Assembly (NCBI GenBank): GCA_030737875.1 | Contig: CM060915.1 | Location: 629,488,786-629,552,785, forward strand | DNA length: 64,000 nucleotides | Direction of reading: 5' to 3' | Origin: Allium sativum | Taxonomy: Eukaryota > Streptophyta > Magnoliopsida > Asparagales > Amaryllidaceae | Shown: in pieces, positions 46,323 through 58,290 of the stretch | Numbering within the stretch: position 1 is the stretch's first letter | Layout of the letters: each line of letters starts with the position of its first letter | The notes under the pieces: generated by a model | Databases searched by the model: none | Told to the model about the DNA's origin: nothing | Seen by the model: only the letters and a program-made list of their open reading frames with translations | Translations under genes and position numbers: made by a program

Positions 46323-46694
46323 AATAGGTCATAGCAAGGAGGCTAGAGCAGAGAAATAAAATGTATGCCCGACAAATAGGTACATGTTTACTAATTTATT
46401 GGGTTTGGATGATTTTATGAGCTGACTGGCTAGCCGCATGGCTTTTTCTTTTTCTTTTTGAGATGAGAGGGCCTGTGTGGCGGTTTGGGTATTTTCCCAG
46501 TGCTCCCGTACAAAGGAGGTTATGGCAAAAAGTTTCGAAAATTTAGGGTGTTAGCCAAATTTTTGAAGAATTGGAAAATTCTTAGAAACTGAAAATTTGA
46601 AGAATGAATGCCAAACTTAAAGTTGAGTTGGTTTGTAAAACAATTTTCAGCTCCGTTCCTTTTCGAGGACGAAAAAATTTTAAGTGGGGAAGAT

Positions 46695-47787
46695 TATATC
46701 AACCCAGAAAATCAGAACCAATTCAAAAATTTTACTTTGGCAGTTTTGATGAATTTTGAATATTTAAAATGATTTATTTTAAATAATAATGACGAGAAAG
46801 TTATTTTAGAACATATATATTTATTTGAGTCGACATTAGAATATAAATATTTATTTCAATTATAAAAGCAATTGAAAATGGCGCGGTAGTTTGAAAATTC
46901 GATTTCAAATTTCAAATGAATGTACAGGATTATAGAATACATCGGATTTTAGTGAAACCAAAAATATTAGAATCTATTTGAAAATATCTTTCCAACGAAT
47001 CCAAAAAAATGAAATTTCATAGCGGGAATAAAAAGTTATGCTCAGTTGAAAATTCAGAATAGTTGTTATGGAAAACATAGCCCTTAAAAACGAAAATTTT
47101 GAAAACGACCTCCGTTTTCAATGAAACCACTTTTGTTGGATCCAGGATGTCAAGTTATTGCTAGATTCCAAATTCATAATTTTCTGGATGAATATGTGAG
47201 CGTGGCAAAAAAAAACGTGTTTTGACAAGTTCAGTCAATTTGGATCGACCAGAAAATGGCCATTTTTCAAATGGTCTTCAAATTCGACAAAAATAGTTTT
47301 ATTTAGGACCGTATCGTCAATACGAAGGTAGGAATAATTTTTCTAGAATTTTTAGAGTCAGTACGTGGGCCTGGTAAATTAAAATGTGCGTTCAAATTCA
47401 ATATATAGATTTATATTCTGATTTTAACGAAAACTGATCTTAACGATCGAATTGGCTTACACGACATATCCTATTGTGTTCAGAATGGGGGTAATTAGCT
47501 AAGGACGACAGTTGTTGGATTTGATTTTGGAGTTCGAAAGAAAAAGTTACTTTTTGGCTTTAAAATAAAATAAATTATAATAATTGGTCAACCCCCTATG
47601 CTCTCTCTCTCTCCCTTCACACTCTTTCTTCCCTTCAGTTTTAAAAGAAAGAAAAAAAACAAAAGCTAGCGATCGACGGAGCCTCCCACCGCCGCCAGGC
47701 ACGACCGCGACCGCCGCTTCCTTGACGCCGGCGTTGGCCTTTCCCCCCTTTCTTCTCCGATCGCCCCCAAGCCCTAATCCCCCAAAC
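46695..47787 (+). mobile_element. 3' LTR of element B, first 1.1 kb
   Basis: Starts TATATCAACCC, a decayed TGTAACAACCC, and follows B's first LTR up to CCCCAAAC. In the first LTR this site reads CCAAACCGACTACC (about 38490), so C inserted after CAAAC. Confidence 0.85.
47783..47787. repeat. Predicted target-site duplication of C, left copy (CAAAC)
   Basis: Five bases directly before C. The right copy should follow C beyond the window. Confidence 0.55.
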
Positions 47788-50700
47788 TGTAACAACCTGG
47801 AAAATCCGAACCAATTTAAAAATTTTATTTTTGCAATTTTAGTGAATTTTGAACATTTAAAATGAATTATTTTAAATAATAGCCATGAGAAATTTATTTT
47901 TAATAGAATTAGAATGTATACATTTATTTGAATCGACGTCAGAATGTAAATATTTATTTTAAATTATAAAAGGAATTGAAAATGGCGTGGTAGTTTGAAA
48001 ATTCGATTTCAAATTTCAAATGAATGTACAAGATTCAAAATAAACCAGATTTTAGCGAAACCAAAAATATTAGAATCTATTTGAAAATATCTTTCCAATG
48101 AATCCGAAAAATCAAAATTTCATAGCGAGAATAAAAAGTTATGCCCATTTGAAAATTCAGAATAGTCGCTATGGAATTTTGGCCCTTAAAAATGGAAATT
48201 TTTCAAATGACCTCCATTTTCAACGAAACCACTTTTGTTGGATCCGAGATGTCAAATTATTACTATATTTCAAAATTCATAATTTTCCGAATCAATATGT
48301 GAGCGTGGCAAAAGAAAACGTGTTTTGTTAGTTTCAGTCAAATTTAATCGACTAGAAAATGGTCATTTTTCAAACGGCCTCCAAATTTGACGAAATTAGT
48401 TTTGTTAGGACTATATCGTCAATACTAGGCTAGAAATATTTTTTCTATAATTTTTGGAGTCAGTATGTGGCCCCGGTAAATTAAAATTTACGTTAAAATG
48501 CAATATATTGATTTATATTTTAATTTATAGAAAAACTGATCAAAACAGTCGAATTGGCGAACTTGACATATCCCATTGTGTCCGAAAAGGGGTATTTAGC
48601 TAGAGACGACAATCATTGGGTTTGATTTGGAGTGAGAATAAAAAGTAACCTTTTGGAATTAAATAATTAAATATATAAGTGATCAACCCCCCTCCTCTCT
48701 CCTCATTCAAAACGCACAAAAAAAAGAAAGAGAACCCGTCGCTTCCTCTTTAGCCGCTCCTCCTCCTTCCCGCCATCAACAGCCGCCGCACCCCTCCTCC
48801 ACCTCCTCCTCCTCCTCTTCTTCCTCCTCTCCCCTCTCTCTTCCTCTTTCTCTCTTCCAATTTGCAAACGCTAAGCCCCAAATTGCAAACCACCACCACC
48901 GTGGGCCCCTCCAGCGCCACCACCACTACCAGCACCCTTCCTCCACCCAGTCAGGCCTGCGCCGCCGCCCCTCAGCCCTCAGCTCCGGCCATGGGCCCCA
49001 CCACCTCAAAAATCACATTTTTCACAAATTCCCGTTTTTGCATTTAACACCCTGTCACAATTTCACCAATAACTCCGAAACCATTCATTTCTGGTCAAAC
49101 CTCCACATTACCAAATTCGAAGAGCATGATTTTCTCTTCGATTTGGTATATGATAGTCCTATTTTGGATTGCGGAGCTGTCGGGAAAACGCGTCCAAAGT
49201 CTGCTGTCCAAACACTGTCCAAAATGCTTTCTTTTCGCGATTTCCGGCGAAATGGCACATTTTCGGAAGGAAGACCACTAGGAGAAAGTTGTCCGGAATG
49301 GCGCATTTAAGCTAAAAAAAGATGGTGGGAAGATTGGAGCTTGTTTGCAAATTCTGGAACCAGAACAACAAATCCGGACGATAGAAAATATGTGAGTTTT
49401 CTCCGCTTTAAAGCTTCAATGGTTTTTGACATATGAAGTATATAAAGTTATGATTTTTAATTACATAAATTTATGATTTTTAATCACATAAATTTATGAT
49501 TTTTAATTATATAAAGTTATGATTTTTAATTACATAAAGTTATGATTTTTAGTTATGTAAACATCGTGTTAAAAATATGATTTTTATGTACATGTAGCGA
49601 CATTAAAAATATGATTTTTATATATGTAGAGTATTAAAAATATAATTTTTAGCGAAGTAAAAATATAATTTTTAGAATTGAAATTAAAATGTGATTTTTA
49701 CTATGAACATCGTGAAGAAGATTGCGTTGGAATTTCAGGCAAGTCAGGATTGTTCTGAAATTCAGAAATAAAAATGGCGGAGTGGAAACTGAAGGTCAGA
49801 ACTCCTCACTATAATTTTCTCATATAGTTATTTATTTTATAACATCATATATGAACTGTTCCCCATCGTCCATAGACCATGGACGACTTGTTTGATTGTT
49901 TGGTTTGGCTGATTAGATTATTTTGTCGAATTTTGTTGTTTGGGTGAAATGAATTGATTAGAATTGTTATGTGTGTGTGGCGCGAGCCAACATCAGGAGA
50001 GGGGTAATGCTAGACATTACCCGATTTTGATATCGCACCGTTATGCTGCCAAAATTTTCTAAAATATGTTAGAATAATAAAAATATCATTTTTATTGTAT
50101 AAATGAACTGAATAAAATATTCATGCGTCGAAATAAATATTTTATAGTTAAAGATATAATTTTTAACGCGAATATGAATAAAATAGATATTCATAAACAA
50201 ATTGGATGATTTGTTTATGTACACACATTTGACCGATATTGATTGGGATGATAAATTTTACACATCGCCCAACTGCACAAATAAATCTGTGTTTGTTGTT
50301 TGAAAACCCCACACGGGTATTGGGATGATATTGGACATACACTACTCCCAATAATCAGCTGTATGTCGATCGATCGATTGACAGGCTGTGTAAGCGTCGA
50401 ATATTTATATTTGATGCTTATGCAGTGTAGAATGCACTTTGGGTGATGGTTGACTGTGTTTGATTGTTGTTGTATAAATGTATTATACGAAATCCATATA
50501 AATCAAATTATATGGTAATTGACTATGTCTGATTCCAGTTTAGAAAGAATGAATATTTTAAAATAACGATTATTTTAAAAGAATGAATACTTTAAAATAA
50601 TATTCAGTAAAAGATCAAAAATCTGATTTTGATGTCCGATTTGGGATGGACACGAATATATTTGAATATATAAAGTCGTGTTGCGCTATTTTGACGTGAA

Positions 50701-51601
50701 CGATATTTATATTGATTTTATTCATTTTTATAATGAATATCGAAACGGAAATGATTTTGAAATATAATGTTTTGAAAATATTATCATTTACATATCAATG
50801 ATATGGAATATACAATTTTGATTTGAAATTGAAATGAAGTTGAAATCGTTTTGAAAACAAATTTAAAATGATTTATAAAATACATTTTAAATGGAAATCG
50901 ACGAAATATATTATATATATATATATAATATAATGGCCTGAGTAGAAGGCGCCGTGCTGCGGCAGGCGAATTTCGAACATTGAATTCGAATGGACATTAC
51001 GGGAGATCCGACCGTCGGATTCTCCTAAAACCAGAACCGTTGGGTTCGTATCGAAAAGAGATTTCCAAGGAATATTAGAGATTTAAAATCTAACGGTTGG
51101 ATTTGGAATTATGTCCAAATTAAATTTGTAAAAGGTCGATGTAAGCGCAGTTCGATGGCCATTTATGGAAATCGACTATACGGGCCTTGATAAAATTATT
51201 AAAAATATCAATAAACTAGTGTAAAATCATAATAAATGATTTGGAAAGAATTGGGATGAAAAATTCCATTTTTGAAAAGATAAAAATATATTTTTATCAA
51301 AATGAACTAGTTATGAACTAGAAATGGAAAATCCAATGTTTTTTAAAAAATAAATTGGATTTGAAATGGTTTTGAAAATAACCGGAATTTCCAATATATG
51401 AATTGGAATGGATTTGAATACAAATTATATTCAAAATATTTCGATATTGGATTTCGTGATTATACGGATATTGTGGAGGAATTTGGAAGGTATATATATC
51501 GTTATTCCAATACAATATTTGTTGGTTTCAGAATTTGATATTGAATATAAACAATTATATTTTCTATTCAGAGCCTTGTATTTAATATCAAATTGGATTT
51601 T

Positions 51602-52212
51602 GGGTTTGTCATGAATGGTATCTTTAATAATAATGTTCTTGAACCGAATGTAGTTAAGAGAATCAGAAACTAACTGGAGATTAATTAAGTTGAATGGTTT
51701 CCTGGGTTTTGATCCGATGTTGGTTTCGGCCTTCGGGGTTAATACTTAGGGAATTGTTCTCTTACTAATATACGGTTATAAACTGATTGGATTTTGGGTT
51801 TGTTGTGAACTATGTTTTTAACGACATTCGTTCTTTAACCCGATTTACAGTGAAATGAGATTTGGAATTTATAAATCTTTTTATTAAGATTTAACGGGAA
51901 TTTTCCAAAGTAAAGTTTTCCAATTTAATTGGAATTGAATTGAAATTGGTCTTTGGGTTTATCGTGAACGGTGTTTTAAATAACACTAGTTTTTTAACCC
52001 GATTAACAATCGAGTTAAGAGAATCAGAAACTAACTGGAGATTAGTTAAGTTTAATGGTTTCCTAGGAATTGATCTGATGTTGGTTTCGGCCTTCGAGTT
52101 GAATACTTAGGGAATCGTTCACTTACTAATTTACGGCTAGAGGCTAATGGAATGGAATGTGATTTTGGGTTTATCGTGAATCGTGTTTTAAATGACATTG
52201 GTTCTTTAACCC
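51602..52212 (+). repeat. Four 46-nt palindromic units and a duplicated module (C 5' LTR)
   Basis: Units at about 51602-51646, 51796-51841, 51955-52000 and 52167-52212. Between them a block of about 145 bp containing GAATCAGAAACTAACTGGAG and GGTTTCGGCCTTCG occurs twice (from about 51655 and 52014). The 3' LTR shows the same layout at 62058-62677. Confidence 0.7.
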
Positions 52213-54001
52213 AGTTAAAGACAAGATATGGTTTCCCAAGTTGACATCGAAAGGAAGATTAAAGAATAAATTTTAAAGAATTTATCTTTGATAAAATTAA
52301 TGGGAGCCTTTCCCAAAGAATGTGAATATTTGAATAAAAGAATATTCAGAACTGGAATGAGGCGTATGTTGTGTTTGTATAGCACTTGTTTATCATATAT
52401 GTGAGTTATTCAGAAAGGCCGGGTTTATACCCATTCTGAATAATTCATTCGACGATATGTTGACGATGAAGACGGTGGTTGAAGACCGGAGGTCTTCACA
52501 TCGTTTGGATGATTACTGATGTCTTGATTGGGCTATACACCCAAGACGAGGTAATAAGTGGTGATCGTCCAGACGTACTTGGAGATTGATGGATATGCGA
52601 GGACCTCTCTCTTGTATTGGACATACGGAAGAGGAATAAGGTGCCTTCGGTTTTGTTCAGACCCAGAACGGACTTATAAATGGATTGTCTGCCTGACATT
52701 GGACTTTATTCTGTGCTGATTGATTTCTATTAAATATAATCTGTTTGGCGGGGGAGAATTTATTCTCTTTCTTAACGCCCTTCTCTGAGACGTACGGGCT
52801 CAGAGGTTATATATCGATAGATATCAGTCGCATGGCATGAATTGCCTGTGTGGCATGCTGAGATGCAATGATCATGGCTTTTGTTGAATAGCAGAGTCTT
52901 ATGGTTGATGATCAAAGAACGACTTTGATACAGCGTAGCTTTGTGTATAGTGTTGATTCGCGAGCCTCACACCTTGGTTTGAGTTAAAAACGGGATAAGG
53001 ACCACTAGGAGAACACGACATTTCTTTCTAGCTATGGGTGGTGTTAGCGTTTTACTAGCCCTGACATTGTTGATTATTATACCTTTGTGGATGTTGGAAT
53101 GCGAGGCGCCTCGGATATATCGGTCTCTTCGGAGCCGATGGATAGGTCAGATAAGACCGGGAAACATGTGTTCAGGAATTGCCAATCCTCAAACGTGATG
53201 GAGGACCGGCCCAGCCGATTCCAAGGGCTACCCAGAGTGTGTAGTCGAGGGGCATTTGCTAGAGTGTCTCGAAGCCGGTGAGGAACTTGCCCCTTGCCTC
53301 GACTCATGATGGAAATCCAATTTCCAATATGTGATATTTGGTTTTATTTGTAGAGCCTAGTATTGGCGACATGATAGATGGTACCCATGCCACCTTGGAT
53401 TGGTACATTTATATTTGAAGTTGTTTTGACACTATACACTTATAATAGTATCAAATGATTTGTTTTAAACGTATCAAGCATTATTTGGCTATTATAAGGG
53501 AAAACCCTATCCTCCGGCTTGCATTACATTGTGTGATGGGACCTGAGTCTTATAATAGCTTCATTTTTCCAAAAAGCATTGCGTTGTTTATTCTATGCAC
53601 TAGTATTCTTGGGAGGAAACCCGTTCCATGTTTACGGCGTGGTCCCTTGAATTACTCTCTTTTAAAGTAAAGTTTTAAATAACTGTTTTAGTTCTTACAC
53701 CAGTCACATGACTGACCTGAAGTTTATTGTTTTAACCTAAACTCTGGGTGCCCCTATTTTCCACATGGGCAGCTAGTAGTTGGGGTTTGTAGATTTATAT
53801 TCACATGATCCTGGTATACAGCTTGAATGATATCCGAAAAGCTCTGTATTCGTATATTCTTTTCAGTTGTGTTTTGTATTATTTTTCCCTAGCATTGTAA
53901 TTTGTAAATCTCTGATTTATAGTAAATGTGTAATATTTATTCATACTTTGTATATTCTTGCATTCTGGTGAAATTGTAGTAATAAGCAATGAAATGTTCT
54001 T

Positions 54002-54006
54002 ATGTT
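54002..54006. repeat. Target-site duplication of solo LTR, left copy (ATGTT)
   Basis: One mismatch to CTGTT at 57187-57191. A and B read TTCTGT at the equivalent site, so the left copy probably changed C to A. Confidence 0.65.
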
Positions 54007-57000
54007 TGTAACAACCCGTATTTTCAATAACCTGTTATAACGTAAATCGAGGCAGAATTTAATTTATAAATCTGAATCAAAGGAAACGGGCTATGCCATT
54101 GCGTTCGTCTCGGAAAAATACGCGAAATAGAGTCCGAGTTTTCGAAAATCGGAGTCCGTATGACCCGATTAAGGCCCAACGAAGTTTTCGGAAAATTTCA
54201 AAGTAAAAACAGATTTCAAATTCAAGTTTGAATTTGGAAATTTGGGCCAGTTTGGGCCAGGCGGGAAAATTCCCGCCAGAGCACCCAAGTCGACAGCCCT
54301 GTCGACTTGGGAGTCGACTTGGTTGGACCCAAGTCGACAGCCCTGTCGACTTGGCTGTCGACTTGGTCCAGCCGGGCAGTTCTGCCTGGTGCACCATTTT
54401 GGGTTTGTGTTGAGTTTGGGGGCCAGATTCGGTTTTAAGGGCTGAGATTGGAACTAGGGTTTAATCCTAAGGCTAGAACTAATCCTAATCTCTATAAATA
54501 AGCCCCTAACCTAACCCTAAATCATCATTATTCATCCTAGTAACTAAACTATGGCAAAATCAATCCTCTCATGGCCTCCACTCTCTTCATAAAATTCCTA
54601 AATAAATTTCTAAGTGATTTTCCATGCATACAAGTGTTTTCAAGCTTGTATGAGCATCATTAGCTTGCATTCAAGTCAAGTTTCTATATTTGCATCATAA
54701 AGAAAGAGTTTTGATCATTTTGGCTCAAGGGTTTTTATGTTAGAGCTTGCATTTTGGGTCTATTTGATTGCGTAAGGGCTTTGTCATATCTTTTGTGCCT
54801 TCATGAGTATTGTAAGCCCTATTCTACTTTCATACTTAAACTCTAAAGTTAAATGTATGATATGCAAGTTTACTATGTCATGTTATGCAAGTTTGAGATG
54901 TTATGATATGCAAGTTTTGTTATGCAAGTATGCCATGTTATGCTATGCAAGTTTGCCATGTTATGATATGCAAGTTTATCATGTTATGTTATGCAAGTAT
55001 GCCATGTTATGATATGCAAGTTTTGTTATGCAAGTATGCCATGTTATGATGTGCAAGTATGCCATGTTATGATATGCAAGTTCATCAAGTTATGTTATGC
55101 AAATTTGATATGCAAGTTTGTCATATGATATGCAAGTTATGTTATGCAAGTTTGGGTTGATCCTTTTGTTCATGTTATCATGTTATGCAAGCTTATCTTG
55201 GGTTTATGAGCCTAAAGTTTCAAGCTTTATGCTAAAGGTTGCATTTTGGCAACATGTAGGTTATCATATCTCTTATGATAACTTGCATGTGAAGCTAAAT
55301 GCGAACTTATGGCCATTTCTACATGTCATTTATCACCATGTATCACCAATATGCTAAGTTTGGTTTTATGCATGCTTTTGAGGCCTAAAAATGTAATATG
55401 CAAGTATATGAACACATGTACATTTCATATGCCACCATGTTGAACTTGTGGCTTCAACACCTTTATGTCATGATTATGCCAAGTTCCCTCTTTCTATCCT
55501 TTATGTGCTATTGCGATATGTAAGCGATGGGATTGCGTTTGGGGTTGGGTAAACTTAAAAGACATAAAAACATAAGCTTGGGAATTTACCTATTAAGTTA
55601 GGTCTACCCATTGGGAATTTACCTATTAAGTTAGGTCTACCCAATTGCTTGAAAATTTGTAACATGTTTTGGAAACATGATGGACATGACACTTAGAAAA
55701 GATAAGTGTGACCAACTCGAGGTTGGGTTGAGTTTGTAGCGTAAACCTACCCGGAACCGACCGGCTTAACTAGTTGCTACAAACAATAGGACCCAATGTG
55801 AGAAGTTGGCCATGTTGTACCTTGAACCCGAGGTTAGACCAAGTTGTGGTGTAAAGCTACCCGGACCCGCCCGGCTTAACTAGTAACCACAACAAGGTCT
55901 AATGTGAGAGGTTAAGGCGCATTAAATTAATTAATGCCTCGTGATTAGGGTTAAGTCATGGTCCACTTAATACTTAACCAATTTGGGCTTGGTAGATTAA
56001 TCAGGGTTAAGTCGTGAACTCATCGTTACACTTAACCAAGTTAATCCATGATTAGCAAGAGGGTTAAACCGTACTTAACCCACTAGAAAAATCCTAGCAA
56101 TGGGGGTCCACTCCAGCAGTAATCCCAAGTTTGTATCATTATGGCCCTAGGGACTAGGCTAGGGTGTGGGGCACGGTTACTGAACTGGAGGTAAGCGACC
56201 AATAAACGATGGCCGGGTGGTACGCCGATGTAGTTCCGGACGGACTATGGTCGTGCACGTAGTCCGTATTTGGAGAAGTCACCCATGGGTACCAGTAGAT
56301 CGAGACTGTGCACTCATGTTTATGGTGTCCAGGGGTTGGCACCCTAGGGCTTGATACACCCGAAGGGTGGACCCGGCACAGTTCGACTACAATTATGTTT
56401 GGGCCGTATTGACACCAACACGTGACGAGTTAGGCTTATAGGGAGCCGATCGACTAGACCGTTTGGTTGGACCTTGTGTTAGGGTCACTTAATGTTATTA
56501 GACCTTGTGTTAGGGTCACTTCATGTTATTGAGCCAAAGCCTGGGCCAAGGGATCAATACTTGTATTCAAGTCATGTTAGCTTGCTAGTACACCTGTGGT
56601 GCAAAACCCTTAAACCTGATTATGCGATGACGCCTTTATCTACCTTGTTAGTTAATCATCATGCTAGTATATTGTTATCCTTATGTTCATCCCTGCTGCT
56701 CATGGCAGTTAACTTTATCAGTTTACATTGATTGTAGTAGGGCTTACTCAGTCTTTTTGACTGACCTGTTTTCTTTCGCCTCTTTTCTTCCGTTTCCCCC
56801 CCCCCCCCCATGTTCTCAGGGTGGGAACGTTGGAGCTTAGCTTGGATTTCGGATTGCTTGCTTGTGGGATTTCAGCTCATGTACGGTTTCGACATGAAGC
56901 TAGCTATGGTTATCACTTATTTGGGGATAGTACTTATGTATTTCAGTTTTTCAGTTGATGTTGTTTTTATCTAGACTTGTTTATTTGGATAGGTATGTTG

Positions 57001-57186
57001 TACCAGACTTATTTTGAAATAGTATGAAATCTTCCGCTGTTTTATCTATGTTATTTACTCTGTTTACATATATACATATGTTCTTGTTCTGCCTTGATAT
57101 ATCATTATGCATGTTTACCTGATTCAAACGCCCCTCCAAAGTCAGAGTGCTTGCAAGAGCCACCCTGGCGGAGGCGGGGTGTTACA
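54007..57186 (+). mobile_element. Solo LTR of the D family
   Basis: A complete 3180-bp LTR, TGTAACAACCCG...GGGTGTTACA, with no internal region on either side. It is clearly diverged from the two D LTRs. Both upstream palindromes (54260-54277, 54284-54311), the TATA box (54492-54500), hairpin modules (55733-55783, 55843-55893) and a C run near 56797-56809 are kept. The tandem array at about 54855-55155 uses TATGCAAGT with TGCCATGTTATG and has a different unit from D. It most likely arose by recombination between two LTRs of one element inside C. Confidence 0.92.
55733..55893 (+). repeat. Covarying hairpin modules in the solo LTR
   Basis: Module 1 arms TTTGTAGC and GCTACAAA; in D they are CTTGTAGC and GCTACAAG, so both ends of the terminal pair changed together. 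Module 2 arms GTTGTGGT and ACCACAAC. Confidence 0.65.
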
Positions 57187-57191
57187 CTGTT
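57187..57191. repeat. Target-site duplication of solo LTR, right copy (CTGTT)
   Basis: Pairs with 54002-54006. Confidence 0.65.
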
Positions 57192-57263
57192 CGTGTTCTG
57201 ATTCTTCTTGTTCTCAAAGCAATCCGTTCTTTCCTTTAGAGGGAAGTTCGGGTAGTTTCATTT

Positions 57264-57275
57264 TGGTATCAGAGC
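57264..57275 (+). promoter_or_regulatory. Primer binding site of C
   Basis: TGGTATCAGAGC, three bases after the LTR end. Confidence 0.88.
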
Positions 57276-57335
57276 TTTGGTTTACAGAGCTCGAGAACAA
57301 GACATATTAGAACCAAATGAAAGAATTCATCAGAG

Positions 57336-57402
57336 ATTGAATTAGTAATATCCAATTGGAATGACTCGTTAGAGACAGGATCAGTAGTATCCTAGAACGA
57401 GT
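57336..57402 (+). ncRNA. Two conserved hairpins downstream of the primer site (C)
   Basis: ATTGAAT/ATCCAAT at 57336-57356 (one mismatch) and ACTCGTT/AACGAGT with inner AGGAT/ATCCT at 57364-57402. Confidence 0.5.
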
Positions 57403-58277
57403 GTGAAGAGTATAAAATTAAAAAAAAACTTTTGTTTTGAAAATTTAAACCTTATGATATGTATTTGAATATTTTATTTGTATTGAATTTGAACAATCCA
57501 ATATATAAAGATTTTGCATATACGCTTTACAAACGTGTATTTGAAGTTTTAATATACTGGATAGATGTAGAATCACGCTCTATTCGCTCGGAGATGATTC
57601 TGATGATTGTAGCTACATCATCAGAATTTGTGATCGAGTTTCGAAAGTGGGATATCTATATATTTCCAATTGACTGGTGTGAGAACCAAAACTAGATAGG
57701 GCTTACTGTTGTGATTTGGCACCAAAAATGTGATTTTTGATTATATATCAAAGTTATGAATTTGAAAAGCTAATCAACTAACTAATTGATGATTGTGTTG
57801 TGTGATTATTTATTTAAATCAACATGTGAAAGAAAGGTGAATTTGGGCCAAATTGTATCAAATATTGAGCTGTATTAAAAATTGTTTGGAATTGCATGCA
57901 TATACATGTATATACATTGAACAGGTCATTGCAAGGAGGTTAGAGAAAAGGAATAAAATTTTATGCCCGACAAATAGGTATATGTTTACTAATTTCTTGG
58001 GTTTGGATGATTTTATAAGCCGCTTGGCTTTTTCTTTTTCTTTTTGAGATGAGAGGGCATGTACGGCGATTTCGGGATTTTCCCGGTGCTCTTGTACAGG
58101 GGAGGTTATGGCGAAATTTTTCAAAAAATTAGGGTGTTAGCCAAATTTTTGAAAAATTTGAAAGGTCCTTAGAAACTGAAAGGTTGAAGAACTTAAGCCG
58201 TAATGAAAATAATGAAAGTTGAGTTGGTTTGTAAAACAACTTTCAACTCCGTTCCTTTTTGAGGACGAAAAGATTTT

Positions 58278-58289
58278 GAGTAGGGGAGA
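58278..58289 (+). promoter_or_regulatory. Polypurine tract of C
   Basis: GAGTAGGGGAGA, one base before the 3' LTR. Confidence 0.75.
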
Positions 58290-58290
58290 T

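Larger units (their letters stand above)
45641..46694 (+). mobile_element. Interior of element B, noncoding
   Basis: Primer binding site at 45643-45654, hairpins at 45715-45735 and 45743-45781, GCAAGGAGGCTAGAG block near 46330, TTTTTCTTTTTCTTTTTGAG tract and polypurine tract at 46682-46693. A TA/GT microsatellite at about 46290-46322 is private to this copy. No coding sequence. Confidence 0.85.
37414..47787 (+). mobile_element. Element B: older member of the A/C family, 3' LTR interrupted by C
   Basis: First LTR 37414-45640, interior 45641-46694, second LTR 46695-47787 where C begins. It is homologous to A throughout, with the same primer site, hairpins, polypurine tract and no coding interior. 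The two LTRs, compared over their shared first kilobase, differ more than those of A. The first LTR is enlarged to 8227 bp by an internal duplication and an insertion. The rest of the second LTR should lie beyond C, right of the window. Confidence 0.88.
47788..57260 (+). mobile_element. 5' LTR of element C, interrupted by a solo LTR
   Basis: Starts TGTAACAACCTGG and ends GGTAGTTTCA. GC-rich leader 48685-49000, repeat ATAAAGTTATGATTTTTAAT in several near-tandem copies at about 49440-49560, palindrome array to 49705, conserved block with 51002-51025, four 46-nt units between 51602 and 52212, paired-arm hairpin 52405-52444. The proline-rich frames over 48862-49310 repeat at 59181-59522 but lack domains and are treated as leader sequence. 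Confidence 0.88.
57261..58290 (+). mobile_element. Interior of element C, noncoding
   Basis: Primer site 57264-57275, hairpins 57336-57356 and 57364-57402, GCAAGGAGGTTAGAG block near 57930, TTTTTCTTTTTCTTTTTGAG tract near 58030, polypurine tract 58278-58289. Frames of 60-88 residues here show no domain and are not shared in frame with A or B. Confidence 0.88.
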
